Notes: generated by a model not told the origin, from the sequence alone. Shown: positions 8,234 through 15,726, counted from the first letter of the stretch. The stretch is 33,856 bases of DNA from Bacillota bacterium (GCA_023390635.1 JAEWCM010000148.1:1-33856), one strand, 5' to 3'. Numbers and translations: made by a program.

Positions 8234-8662
8234 TTGAACGGTAATGCTGAATTATTGAATTTTATATATCAAAACTCACAGATGGGTGTCGAGACAATCC
8301 AGCAATTGATGGAGATAGTAAAAGATGACGAATTTAAAAAGCATCTAGAATCTCAGTATCATGAATACGAGGAGATTAATGGAAAGGCTCAGTCGCTGCT
8401 GAATCAGCATGGATATGATGAAAAAGGGATTAGTAGTTTTACGAAAATTAAAAGCTATTTAACAATTAACTTGCAGACAATCACGGATAAGTCAACTTCC
8501 CATATTGCGGAAATGATGGTGTTAGGAAGTAATATGGGGATTATTAACGCTATCAAAAATATCAAAAAGTATCGAGAGGCAGAAGAGAAGATTGTTAATC
8601 TGATGGAAGATTTGCTTCAGTTTGAAGAAAACAACATTCAACAGCTGAAAAAGTTTCTCTAA
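8234..8662 (+). CDS. Small all-helical protein, possibly ferritin-like four-helix bundle
   Basis: The 142-residue frame begins at TTG 8234, supported by AGGTAGGTGATAAA just before it; I see no better ATG start. The sequence is dominated by amphipathic helices rich in Glu, Lys, Gln and Ile, with no membrane segment, signal peptide or Cys motif. ESQYHEYEE (about residues 39-47) and STSHIAEMM (about 88-96) recall the E..H patterns of ferritin-like folds, but they do not form a complete di-iron ligand set. I do not recognise a named family. It is followed about 78 bases later by a Spo0E-like gene on the same strand and the two may be cotranscribed, since the first terminator I see comes after that gene. 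A role in sporulation or stress is only a guess. Confidence 0.75.
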   Translation: MNGNAELLNFIYQNSQMGVETIQQLMEIVKDDEFKKHLESQYHEYEEINGKAQSLLNQHGYDEKGISSFTKIKSYLTINLQTITDKSTSHIAEMMVLGSNMGIINAIKNIKKYREAEEKIVNLMEDLLQFEENNIQQLKKFL

Positions 8663-8739
8663 TACTGCTGCGGATTCACTTTACCCTATTGGCAATGATC
8701 AATGTTTTCAACCTATAGTAGGAAACGAGGTATGGCCAG

Positions 8740-8910
8740 ATGAATGAAAGTGGCTTATTGGAATTGATCGAGAAACTGCGCCGCCATATGACGGAAATTG
8801 CGGAGGGCAAAGGGTTAACAGATCCAGAAGTGATTGAGGCTAGTCAAAAATTAGATGAAGCTCTCAACCAATATTGTAAGCTTATCCGAAAAAATATAAA
8901 TGATCAGTGA
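8740..8910 (+). CDS. Spo0E-family aspartyl-phosphate phosphatase-like protein (56 aa)
   Basis: An ATG at 8740 behind GAGG (8727-8730) opens a 56-residue frame ending at TGA 8908-8910. The protein has two short helices, with a first helix around LLELIEKLRRHM and a second carrying SQKLDEALNQY at residues 35-45. SQ-x-LD-x2-L-x2-Y is the signature of the Spo0E/Spo0E-like family. Characterised members remove phosphate from the sporulation response regulator Spo0A~P and so delay sporulation. The size and both helices fit the family. A perfect hairpin terminator follows five bases after the stop. Target Spo0A is inferred from the family, not shown here. It supports a spore-forming host. Confidence 0.88.
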   Translation: MNESGLLELIEKLRRHMTEIAEGKGLTDPEVIEASQKLDEALNQYCKLIRKNINDQ

Positions 8911-8914
8911 AATA

Positions 8915-8953
8915 AAATACTCCTAATCAGTTTAAGCCTAATTAGGAGTATTT
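8915..8953. terminator. Bidirectional terminator between convergent genes
   Basis: AAATACTCCTAAT (8915-8927) and ATTAGGAGTATTT (8941-8953) are perfect 13-base inverted repeats with a 13-nt loop. The stem ends in A/T runs on both sides, so it can serve the Spo0E-like gene on the plus strand and the membrane-protein gene ending at 8977 on the minus strand. Confidence 0.88.
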
Positions 8954-8976
8954 CATTTATTAGTAATTGAACGCTG

Positions 8977-9471
8977 TTAGGCCATTTGATTTTCCGATTC
9001 TTTATTTTTTAAAATTGATTTATCTGTGAACGAGATGATAGACTCTGCGGTAACCATTCCATAAATGATATTGTTGATCAGAAAGGAATAATGACTGCTT
9101 GTTCTGTGGTTTATGGCAGAGAATAAGCGTACCCGCTGGCCGAAGTCATAGAGAATTCCCCATGTTAACAGGCCGGAGAAGGCGCCCTTGAACAGATGAT
9201 GTTTGGTTCCTGTGTGTTTCAGAATATAAAAAACAGGAATGCCAAAGGATGCGCCTGTGATCATATGTAAAATCTGTCCTAGCAGAAAATTTGTTTTTTT
9301 ATGAGTTCTTAACCCCTTAACCATAATAGATCCGGCAAGATGACCATACGTCATTTCCGATGTTTTTGTCTTCCAACTTACATAATTGACAACATCCATT
9401 GCTATCGTACCTAAGAAACCACCAAATAAGCTAGTTACCAGAGAATCTTTAATCTGCAGTTTTGTCATCAT
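8977..9471 (-). CDS. Small multi-pass membrane protein of unknown function
   Basis: The product is about 164 residues. Three candidate starts lie in a row (TTG 9474, ATG 9471, ATG 9468); AAGGAGG upstream best fits the ATG at 9471. Hydrophobic segments appear at roughly residues 11-30, 65-88 and 93-112, with a fourth weaker one near 127-148 (LINNIIYGMVTAESIISF). The pattern GGFLGTIAMDVVNYVSW near the N-terminus and GASFGIPVFYIL resembles small YagU/DUF1440-type inner-membrane proteins, but I am not certain of the family. It is transcribed away from the TetR gene and converges on the Spo0E-like gene. Its start is about 100 bases from the TetR promoter, so the TetR operator could influence it too. 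Confidence 0.7.
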   Translation of the reverse strand: MMTKLQIKDSLVTSLFGGFLGTIAMDVVNYVSWKTKTSEMTYGHLAGSIMVKGLRTHKKTNFLLGQILHMITGASFGIPVFYILKHTGTKHHLFKGAFSGLLTWGILYDFGQRVRLFSAINHRTSSHYSFLINNIIYGMVTAESIISFTDKSILKNKESENQMA

Positions 9472-9579
9472 CAAAATCCTCCTTCGGATAAGGATATTCC
9501 AATTTGTTAATTAGTTTGTACGTCTGCAGATGAATTATACCGGGCAGTAAATATATGACATATTTTGTATTGCATACAA

Positions 9580-9608
9580 TTGACAATTGCAATTATACTT
9601 AGTATACT
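9580..9608 (+). promoter_or_regulatory. Near-consensus sigma-A promoter of the TetR-methyltransferase operon
   Basis: TTGACA at 9580-9585 and TATACT at 9603-9608 are separated by exactly 17 bp. The predicted start of transcription lies inside the palindrome at 9591-9629, about 25-30 bases before the TTG start codon of the TetR gene. Confidence 0.8.
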
Positions 9609-9629
9609 AATGTTATACTAAGTATAATT
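9591..9629. promoter_or_regulatory. Perfect palindromic operator overlapping the tetR promoter
   Basis: AATTATACTTAGTAT (9591-9605) and ATACTAAGTATAATT (9615-9629) are perfect 15-base inverted repeats around a 9-base centre. They cover the spacer, the -10 box and the likely transcription start. This is the classic layout for repression by the adjacent TetR protein. An RNA hairpin role is less likely because no T run follows and the palindrome is only partly transcribed. Confidence 0.8.
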
Positions 9630-9641
9630 GAGGTGTAAGGT

Positions 9642-10286
9642 TTGAATCGACAGAATAAAAAGGAAAGTATTGCGGAGTTACACAGAAAAACAATTTTACA
9701 GGCGGCAGAGCAGATTTTTCTGGAAAAGGGATTTTCTGCGGCAACGATAGATGATATATCAAAAGCTTCGCAGTATAGCCGGAGAACACTATACATTTAC
9801 TTTGACGGCAAGGAAGATATTTTATATCACATTATTTTAAACGGGCTGATTGCTTTAAAAGAGAATCTGTTTAAAGGTATATCAGAAAACACAGACTTTC
9901 TAGAACAGTATAAGGCTATTTGCATTGCCATGAAAAAGTATCATGAAAGCAGTCCTCAGTCCTTTGATTCTGTAAATCAAGCAAAGAATAAAGAATTTGA
10001 CTTCAATGCACTGCCGGAAGTTGTGATTCGGATTTTGGCAATTGGAACAGAAATTAATGCTGTGCTGGCTGATTATATCGAATCCGGAAAAAAGAGAGGT
10101 ATTGTTCGTCCCGATACTAAGCCGATGCAAACAGTTTATGTCATGTGGGCAAGTATTTCATCTTTACTTTCAATGGTGCAGAATAAGGGCGAATTTCTGA
10201 AAAAGGAATTTTCTACAACAAAAGATGATTTTTTAGAATATGGTTTCAAGCAGATTATAAATTCTATTTTGGAGGAGCGGATTTAA
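9642..10286 (+). CDS. TetR-family transcriptional regulator
   Basis: The start is TTG 9642 behind GAGGTG; the product is 214 residues. The N-terminal DNA-binding domain occupies about residues 10-58, with TILQAAEQIFLEKGFSAATI, DDISKASQYSRRTLYIYF and DGKEDILYHII, the standard TetR helix-turn-helix. The remaining helical C-terminal part is variable and would bind an unknown ligand. The stop overlaps the methyltransferase ATG by one base (TAATG), so the two are translationally coupled. A perfect palindrome over the promoter points to autoregulation of the operon. By family logic the ligand would be related to the methyltransferase substrate or product, or a toxic compound. Confidence 0.93.
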   Translation: MNRQNKKESIAELHRKTILQAAEQIFLEKGFSAATIDDISKASQYSRRTLYIYFDGKEDILYHIILNGLIALKENLFKGISENTDFLEQYKAICIAMKKYHESSPQSFDSVNQAKNKEFDFNALPEVVIRILAIGTEINAVLADYIESGKKRGIVRPDTKPMQTVYVMWASISSLLSMVQNKGEFLKKEFSTTKDDFLEYGFKQIINSILEERI

Positions 10287-11194
10287 TGGAAAAAAATCAA
10301 TCGAGTATGACCTCGCTAATTTCTTCATTCAGCAGGGCATATCATGCTGAAAATGATGAACCTAAGATTTTTAATGATAGGATTGCAAGACAGCTGATGA
10401 AAGATGAGGAATTTAACCAGATCGCATCGTACATGATTGGAGGATTAAACTTTTTTGCTCCGGAGAAAAAGTCCGATCTATCTGACCCTAAGGAAATTTT
10501 AAAATGGGTAGTACAAACCCAACTTGCACCGACTCCTCTCGCAAGAGCAAGATATTGTGAGGATATGCTCGCAAATGCAATTGAAATCGGAGCAACCCAA
10601 TACGTAATCCTTGGCGCGGGTATGGATACATTTGCCTATAGAAATCCTGCGTTGCTTTCTAAAATTCATGTATTTGAAGTTGATCATCCCAACACACAGC
10701 AATTTAAAAAGCAGAAGGTCGAAATAGCCGGATGGAGAATACCTAAAAATCTGCACTATGTTCCAATGGACTTTTCAAAAGATGATTTAAAAGCTGAACT
10801 TAAAAAAGCTAATTTTGATTTTAGCAAGCTCACATTTTTCAGTTGGCTTGGTGTGACATATTATTTAAGCAAAGAGGAAAATATTGCCATGCTTAAGACC
10901 ATAGCGTCTATGGTCTCTAAAGGGAGTAGTATTATATTTGATTATGCTGATGGTTCACTTTTTTACTCAGGAATTAAACGTGTTCAAAATATGATTGCTA
11001 TGGCTCAAGCAAGCGGAGAACCTATGAAATCCTGCTACAGTTACGATGAACTTGAGAGAACCTTGGATGATGCAGGATTGCTCATCTATGAGCACTTATC
11101 TTCCAGTGATATTCAAGAACGCTTTTTCAAGGGCAGAAATGATTATCTTCATGCTTTTGAACATATATCTTATACATTAGCAGTTATAAAGTAA
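10286..11194 (+). CDS. Class I SAM-dependent methyltransferase, TIGR00027/LCMT-like family
   Basis: This 302-residue protein starts at ATG 10286 behind GGAGGAG. SAM-binding motif I is YVILGAGMDTFAYR (about residues 109-122), followed by VFEVDHPNTQQFKK with the acidic residue that contacts the ribose. Motifs TFFSWLGVTYYLSKEE and SSIIFDYADGS complete the Rossmann core. An N-terminal extension (SRAYHAENDEPKIFNDRIA) is characteristic of the leucine-carboxyl-methyltransferase-like family, which is expanded in actinobacteria and mostly of unknown substrate, often a polyketide or small acid. It is translationally coupled to the TetR gene, suggesting response to a compound it modifies. The next 100 bases hold no clear terminator. 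Confidence 0.88.
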   Translation: MEKNQSSMTSLISSFSRAYHAENDEPKIFNDRIARQLMKDEEFNQIASYMIGGLNFFAPEKKSDLSDPKEILKWVVQTQLAPTPLARARYCEDMLANAIEIGATQYVILGAGMDTFAYRNPALLSKIHVFEVDHPNTQQFKKQKVEIAGWRIPKNLHYVPMDFSKDDLKAELKKANFDFSKLTFFSWLGVTYYLSKEENIAMLKTIASMVSKGSSIIFDYADGSLFYSGIKRVQNMIAMAQASGEPMKSCYSYDELERTLDDAGLLIYEHLSSSDIQERFFKGRNDYLHAFEHISYTLAVIK

Positions 11195-11299
11195 TGGTAT
11201 TATCATAGGGCATCAGTTTCATTTAGCAGAGTTTATTTATTCTTAAAAGAAAAGTATTGATTAAAAGCCAGTGGTTGATAAAAAGATAATTAAAAACAG

Positions 11300-11328
11300 T
11301 TGCTTTCCATAAAAAGCTGTAATATAAT
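11300..11328 (+). promoter_or_regulatory. Promoter of the T-box-controlled serine operon
   Basis: TTGCTT (11300-11305) and TATAAT (11323-11328) are separated by 17 bp. Transcription would start near 11335, just before the first strand of T-box stem I. Confidence 0.8.
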
Positions 11329-11334
11329 AGCTTA

Positions 11335-11590
11335 AACATTTAAAAGCGGTGAACGGCAGCAGTAAGTAATATATTATTTTTAGAGAGCCGATGTAAGGTG
11401 AAAATCGGTGATAAGTATTACTGAATCCGGCCGGGAGCTATACAGGGGTAAAAACCTGTATCGGAACTTTTCCGTTATAAAAGTTGAGACTGTATATTAG
11501 CAAAGCTATATGATATACAGTGAAAAAAGGTGGCACCACGCGGATAATTTGTCCCCGTCCTTTACGTTAAGTAAGGACGGGGATTTATTT
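11335..11590 (+). promoter_or_regulatory. T-box leader (tRNA-Ser sensing), serine operon
   Basis: A T-box riboswitch senses uncharged tRNA and lets transcription read through a terminator. The conserved T-box sequence AGGTGGCACCACGCGGA lies at 11528-11544 and is followed by a strong terminator. Upstream, stem I shows CAGTAA pairing with TTACTG (the latter about 11418-11423), an AGTA/GAA loop-E-like motif, and the specifier triplet TCC at 11426-11428 directly after GAA. TCC is a serine codon. TGGC at 11531-11534 would pair with a tRNA 3' end GCCA, matching the G discriminator base of tRNA-Ser. The two signals agree, so serine starvation should switch on the downstream serine genes. Specifier placement is by eye. 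Confidence 0.9.
11552..11583 (+). terminator. Regulated terminator of the T-box
   Basis: TCCCCGTCCTT (from 11552) pairs with AAGGACGGGGA (11573-11583), followed by TTTATTTATT. It directly follows the T-box sequence and would be disrupted when the antiterminator forms on uncharged tRNA. Confidence 0.9.
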
Positions 11591-11621
11591 ATTATTGGAA
11601 GGTTTTAAGGAGGAGATCAAT

Positions 11622-12689
11622 GTGGAGGAAAAAACGCTTTTAATGACTCCAGGCCCCACGAATGTACCTGAGCAGGTACTGGAGAAAATGAAAGAGACGG
11701 TGTGTCATCATCGGACCAGAGAATTCGAGACCTTGTTTGCAGAGCTCAATGAAGGTTTGAAATATGTATTTCAGACTGCCAGCCCTGTTCTCACCTTTCC
11801 TTCGGCAGGGACAGGAGGATTGGAAGCGGCGATAGTGAATTTGTTCTCACCGGGAGATCGTGTATTAGCCGTGAGTGTGGGGGTTTTTGGTGACCGTTTT
11901 ATCGAAATCGGAAAAATTTTCGGATTGCAGATTGATGTCGTATCCATTCCCTGGGGCAGAGGAGTGGATCTGGAGGAGATCAAGGCGGAATTGAAGGGCG
12001 AGCACAAGGCTCTGATTTTGACCCATAACGAAACCTCTACCGGAGTAACCAATCCAATCAAAGAAATTGGTGAGTTTATGAAAGACCGGCCTCAGCTTTT
12101 TATAGTTGATGCTGTAAGTTCCCTGGGTGGCAGTGAAATTCGCATGGATGAGTGGCATATTGATGTATTAATTGCCGCTTCTCAAAAGGCTTTAATGTCT
12201 CCTCCCGGCCTGTCCTTTATTGGGGTCAGTGAGAATGCTTGGAAAGAGGTGGAGCGAGCCAGGCTTCCCCATTTTTATTGGGATTTTCTCAAGGCCAGGG
12301 TTGCAATGGAAAAGGCCCGCCCGCAAAATCCCTATACACCTGCTGTCTCCTTAATTGGAGCAGCCAATGAGGCTGTGAAAATGATAAAAGCAGAAGGGTT
12401 GGAGAACGTATTTGCCCGTCACCGCAGCCTGGCGGCCTACTTCCGTCAGGAGACGGAGAAAATGGGCCTTCCCCTTTACACAGATCAACATTATCTTTCC
12501 GATACAATTACAGCGATTTCAACCTGTGACTCGGAAGACATTAAAAAAAGGATGGAAGAGCAGCATCGTATCATTATTGCCGGAGGACAAGGTACGTTGA
12601 AGGGGAAAATCATCCGCATTGGTCATATGGGAATGGTCAGCCGGGAGATGCTGGACCGGACACTGGAAGCTTTGCAGGCTTCTTTATAG
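11622..12689 (+). CDS. Class V aminotransferase (alanine-glyoxylate / serine-pyruvate type), probable serine-pathway transaminase
   Basis: I place the start at GTG 11622, six bases after AAGGAGGAG; the frame is open from TTG 11595 but that part is the ribosome site itself. The product is about 355 residues and begins with the motif LLMTPGPTNVP, typical of the alanine-glyoxylate/serine-pyruvate aminotransferase branch of the PLP fold-type I class V family. The cofactor lysine is Lys189 in AASQKALMSPPG; VDAVSSLGG carries the PLP-binding Asp163. It lacks the N-terminal pattern of classical SerC. Because it leads a Ser T-box operon with serA, it most likely makes phosphoserine from phosphohydroxypyruvate, as shown for related class V enzymes in some archaea, or transaminates hydroxypyruvate. 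Which substrate is used cannot be read from sequence. Confidence 0.88.
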   Translation: MEEKTLLMTPGPTNVPEQVLEKMKETVCHHRTREFETLFAELNEGLKYVFQTASPVLTFPSAGTGGLEAAIVNLFSPGDRVLAVSVGVFGDRFIEIGKIFGLQIDVVSIPWGRGVDLEEIKAELKGEHKALILTHNETSTGVTNPIKEIGEFMKDRPQLFIVDAVSSLGGSEIRMDEWHIDVLIAASQKALMSPPGLSFIGVSENAWKEVERARLPHFYWDFLKARVAMEKARPQNPYTPAVSLIGAANEAVKMIKAEGLENVFARHRSLAAYFRQETEKMGLPLYTDQHYLSDTITAISTCDSEDIKKRMEEQHRIIIAGGQGTLKGKIIRIGHMGMVSREMLDRTLEALQASL

Positions 12690-12760
12690 TCAACCATCAT
12701 AGTCAATAATTGCTAGTCAGGATTTATGAGATAACAGGGTACTGAAAGGAGAGTAAAACA

Positions 12761-14353
12761 ATGGACGAGAGAAAGAAAGTATTAGTTACGGAAAAAGTGG
12801 ATGAGGAAGGACTTAAACTGCTTCGTCAGGAAACGAACGTAGATGTTTGCATGAACTTGAGCAGAGAGGAACTGCTGCAGAAGATTGGGGACTATGACGC
12901 TCTTGTGGTCAGAAGCAGCACAAAGGTCAACGAGGAATTAATGACCTATGGCAAGAAGCTGAAAGTTGTAGGCAGAGCCGGCAACGGTGTGGACAATATT
13001 GATGTGGGGGCGGCTACCGCTAAAGGAATCATCGTTGCCAACACGCCTGAGAGCAATACGATGTCGGCAGGGGAGCTGGCGATCGGTCTGCTGCTGGCTC
13101 AGTCCAGAAATATCCCTCAGGCCAATCAATTTTTGAAATCGGGGAAGTGGGACCGCAGCCCTTTTAAAGGAACGGAGCTTTACGGAAAAACCCTGGGAAT
13201 TATCGGTCTGGGCAGAATCGGTTCTCTGGTGGCTACCCGGATGACGGCTTTCGGCATGACGATTGTAGCCTATGATCCCTATATCGCCGACGAGAGGTTT
13301 CAGCGTTTCGGCGCAGAGAAAAAGGAAACGCTGAAAGAACTGTTGGAAGTATCCGACTTCATTACAGTTCACACTCCCAAAACTAAAGAAACGTATAAGA
13401 TGATCAGTGAGCAGGAAATCGGCTGGATGAAGCAGGGCGTGAGATTGGTCAACGATGCTCGGGGCGGAATCATTGACGAAGCAGCCCTTTATCAAGGTTT
13501 GGTATCGGGAAAAATAGCCAGTGCTGCTCTGGATGTTCATGAAAATGAACCTTCCACCAATGTGGAATTGATGAGCTTAAACCAAGTGGTCGTTACCCCG
13601 CATATCGGTGCGGATACGGTGGAGGCTCAGCAGAATGTAGGCATTACCATAGCTAAACAGGTGATCAGTGCTCTGAAAGGAGAGATTGTTCCCAATGCTG
13701 TCAATCTTCCGGCACTGCACCGGGATGAACTGGCAGTGATGCAGCCCTACCTGGAGCTGATGGAAAAGCTGGGCAAGCTTTATTATCAATTGCATACTGA
13801 GACCATTGAACTGGTGGAAATATCCTATTGGGGCAACATTGCCAAGCAGGATACGGAAATGGCTACCATTGCCTTTACCAAGGGCTTACTGGAGCCGGTG
13901 ATCCAGGACCGGGTCAACTATGTGAATGCTTCGCTGCAAGCCAAACAGCGGGACATTACTGTGGAACAGAAAAAATTTGCCCAGCATTATAATGGCTATG
14001 CAGACCTTGTGACGATCACGATCAAGTATAAGGGAGGCAAATTCACTTTAGCCGGCAGTCTTTCCACCAAAGGAGAAGGAAAACTGGTGGAGATCGATCA
14101 GTACGAAGTGGATGTTAAGCCAAGTGCCCATATGCTCTTTATTCAGAACCTGGATGAGCCGGGGGTCATAGGCAATATCGGTTTGCTTCTGGGCAATGAA
14201 AATATCAATATTGCGACGATGCAGGTGGGGCGCCATCAGAGAGGAAAGCAGGCTTTGATGATTTTGAACATTGACGGTGATGCGGAAGTCTCAACGCTGG
14301 AAAAGCTGGAGCAGGTAGAAAATGTCCTCTGGGCCAAAGGCATCAACCTTTAA
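12761..14353 (+). CDS. serA: D-3-phosphoglycerate dehydrogenase, long form with ACT domain
   Basis: This 530-residue protein starts at ATG 12761 behind AAAGGAGAG. It catalyses the first step of serine synthesis, NAD-dependent oxidation of 3-phosphoglycerate to phosphohydroxypyruvate. Visible elements are RAGNGVDNID, the NAD-binding GLGRIG at 149-154, the catalytic Arg234 (NDARGGIIDE), Glu263 (DVHENEP) and His281 (TPHIGADT). An intervening domain follows (about 310-445), then a C-terminal ACT domain (HMLFIQNLDEPGVIGNIG, about 455-530). The ACT domain usually gives feedback inhibition by serine, complementing the T-box control at the RNA level. It lies 71 bases after the aminotransferase and 24 bases before the TIM-barrel gene in one operon. 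Confidence 0.96.
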   Translation: MDERKKVLVTEKVDEEGLKLLRQETNVDVCMNLSREELLQKIGDYDALVVRSSTKVNEELMTYGKKLKVVGRAGNGVDNIDVGAATAKGIIVANTPESNTMSAGELAIGLLLAQSRNIPQANQFLKSGKWDRSPFKGTELYGKTLGIIGLGRIGSLVATRMTAFGMTIVAYDPYIADERFQRFGAEKKETLKELLEVSDFITVHTPKTKETYKMISEQEIGWMKQGVRLVNDARGGIIDEAALYQGLVSGKIASAALDVHENEPSTNVELMSLNQVVVTPHIGADTVEAQQNVGITIAKQVISALKGEIVPNAVNLPALHRDELAVMQPYLELMEKLGKLYYQLHTETIELVEISYWGNIAKQDTEMATIAFTKGLLEPVIQDRVNYVNASLQAKQRDITVEQKKFAQHYNGYADLVTITIKYKGGKFTLAGSLSTKGEGKLVEIDQYEVDVKPSAHMLFIQNLDEPGVIGNIGLLLGNENINIATMQVGRHQRGKQALMILNIDGDAEVSTLEKLEQVENVLWAKGINL

Positions 14354-14377
14354 TTTAAAAGTAAAGGGAGAAAGACT

Positions 14378-15178
14378 ATGGAACGTCGAATTGGATATGC
14401 CGCATCGGTGGGTGAGAAAGATGTCGTATCGGCAGTTGATTTCGCAGTTGCCAATGGAATGAATGCGGTAGAGATCAATATGAACATGCCTTGCTTCTTT
14501 CCCGAACAATACAGCCAGAAAGCCCGCGCGGTGATCAGGGCTTATGCCAGGGAGAGGGGAGTAGCTCTTACCCTTCATGCGCCGGAAGATATTCCCTTAC
14601 TTCAGCTTCATGCTCAAGTAAGGGAAGCGGGGATCGACCGGATTAAGGAGATCATTGATTTCGCCTGTGATATCGGAGCAACCCGGATGACTATTCACGT
14701 GGGAGTGCCGGTGTACTTTACCATGACCGACAGCAAGTGCTATCTGGATCAGTTCCATGAACAGGAGTTCAGAGAGGTGCTGAAAAGTACGTTGACTGAA
14801 CTGGGGGATTATTGCGGAGAAAGGCTTAAGTTATGCGTGGAGAATTCGGGCCGTTTTCCCAAGATTCCGGTTCAGGAGGTGCTGGAGGAGCTGTTGAGCG
14901 AGGGAAAGATTTATCTGACCTGGGACATCGGGCATTCTTACACCAACCTTTACGGGGAAGTGGACTTCTTTATCCGCCATCTGGACCGGGTGAGAACCTG
15001 CCATCTTCATGATGTGAACAGCAAAAGCGATCATCAGGTGATCGGTGAAGGCAAGGTTGATTTTCCCTCCCACTTTGAGCGGATCAAAGGCATGGATATT
15101 GTCAACATTATCGAAGTCAGGCCCAGGGAGCAGGCAGCCCTTTCTTTCCGGAATTTAAAGGGGATAATGAATTTTTGA
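14378..15178 (+). CDS. Sugar phosphate isomerase/epimerase-like TIM-barrel protein in the serine operon
   Basis: The 266-residue protein starts at ATG 14378 behind AAAGGGAG. It has the fold pattern of the xylose-isomerase-like/AP-endonuclease-2 superfamily. Likely metal-ligand positions occur at the ends of successive strands: His67 (TLHAPE), His107 (TIHVGVP), Glu155 (CVENSG), Asp183 and His186 (WDIGHS), His209/His211 (CHLHDVN), His219 and Glu224 (HQVIGEG). Family members include endonuclease IV, sugar epimerases and hydroxypyruvate isomerase. It is the last gene of the Ser T-box operon, where a phosphoserine phosphatase might be expected; this is not a phosphatase fold I recognise. A link to hydroxypyruvate or glycerate metabolism is conceivable but unproven. 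A terminator follows. Confidence 0.85.
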   Translation: MERRIGYAASVGEKDVVSAVDFAVANGMNAVEINMNMPCFFPEQYSQKARAVIRAYARERGVALTLHAPEDIPLLQLHAQVREAGIDRIKEIIDFACDIGATRMTIHVGVPVYFTMTDSKCYLDQFHEQEFREVLKSTLTELGDYCGERLKLCVENSGRFPKIPVQEVLEELLSEGKIYLTWDIGHSYTNLYGEVDFFIRHLDRVRTCHLHDVNSKSDHQVIGEGKVDFPSHFERIKGMDIVNIIEVRPREQAALSFRNLKGIMNF

Positions 15179-15194
15179 TGGAATGGTGCTTTAG

Positions 15195-15235
15195 GCGTGC
15201 CGATCCTGCAGTTAGAGGATTGGTACGCTCTTTTT
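15195..15235 (+). terminator. Terminator of the serine operon
   Basis: GCGTGCCGATCCT (15195-15207) pairs with AGGATTGGTACGC (15216-15228), 13 bp including two G-T pairs, followed by TCTTTTT. It closes the aminotransferase-serA-TIM-barrel operon. Confidence 0.9.
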
Positions 15236-15259
15236 GGGTGAAAGAAAAGGAGTTTTTGT

Positions 15260-15679
15260 ATGTGTATATCAGATAAAGAGGGTATGAATAGTAAAATCGA
15301 ATTCGATTCAGAATTTTGTAATGTAAAATATATTGAGAAGGATAATATAGTATTTCTAACTTGGAAGAAATTCTGCTGTTTAGATGATTATAGACAACCA
15401 ACAACGTTTGCATTAGGTTTAATGAAACAATATCCTAATAGCAATTTTGTGTTTGACGTAAGAAATGGATTTGAAGATGATAAAGCAGATGTTGAATGGG
15501 GATTTTCTTTTTTGCTTCCAGAAATGGCAAAAACGGATTGTAAATATGTTGTATTTATCATGAATGAAGTTAATCAAATAGAAGAAGAAATGGATATGTG
15601 GACAAAAGAATTTAAGAAATACTTTGTTGTTAAAAAAGTAGAAAATTATTTAGAAGCAATAGAATTCATACTGAAGTAA
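15260..15679 (+). CDS. STAS/SpoIIAA-like small cytosolic protein
   Basis: The 139-residue frame starts at ATG 15260, seven bases after AAGGAG. It has no signal peptide or membrane helix. The layout, an N-terminal strand pair (NIVFLTWKKF), then DDYRQPTTFALGLMKQYP, NFVFDVRNGFED, CKYVVFIMNE and a C-terminal helix (NYLEAIEFIL), resembles SpoIIAA-like/STAS-fold proteins, in which the segment after the central strand carries an Asp/Asn pair. This is a fold-level guess. It is visibly more AT-rich than the serine operon before it, with codons such as AAA, ATA and TTA prominent, which may point to separate origin. It stands alone: a terminator precedes it and the next genes are on the opposite strand. 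Confidence 0.7.
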   Translation: MCISDKEGMNSKIEFDSEFCNVKYIEKDNIVFLTWKKFCCLDDYRQPTTFALGLMKQYPNSNFVFDVRNGFEDDKADVEWGFSFLLPEMAKTDCKYVVFIMNEVNQIEEEMDMWTKEFKKYFVVKKVENYLEAIEFILK

Positions 15680-15726
15680 TAGGTATAGTTTTTTAGACAG
15701 GATAATTTGATAAATGCCATTACCCT

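Noticed and set aside
12938..13795. Minus-strand open frames of 200 and 72 codons
   Set aside because: Antisense to serA, whose catalytic motifs are intact in the plus frame.
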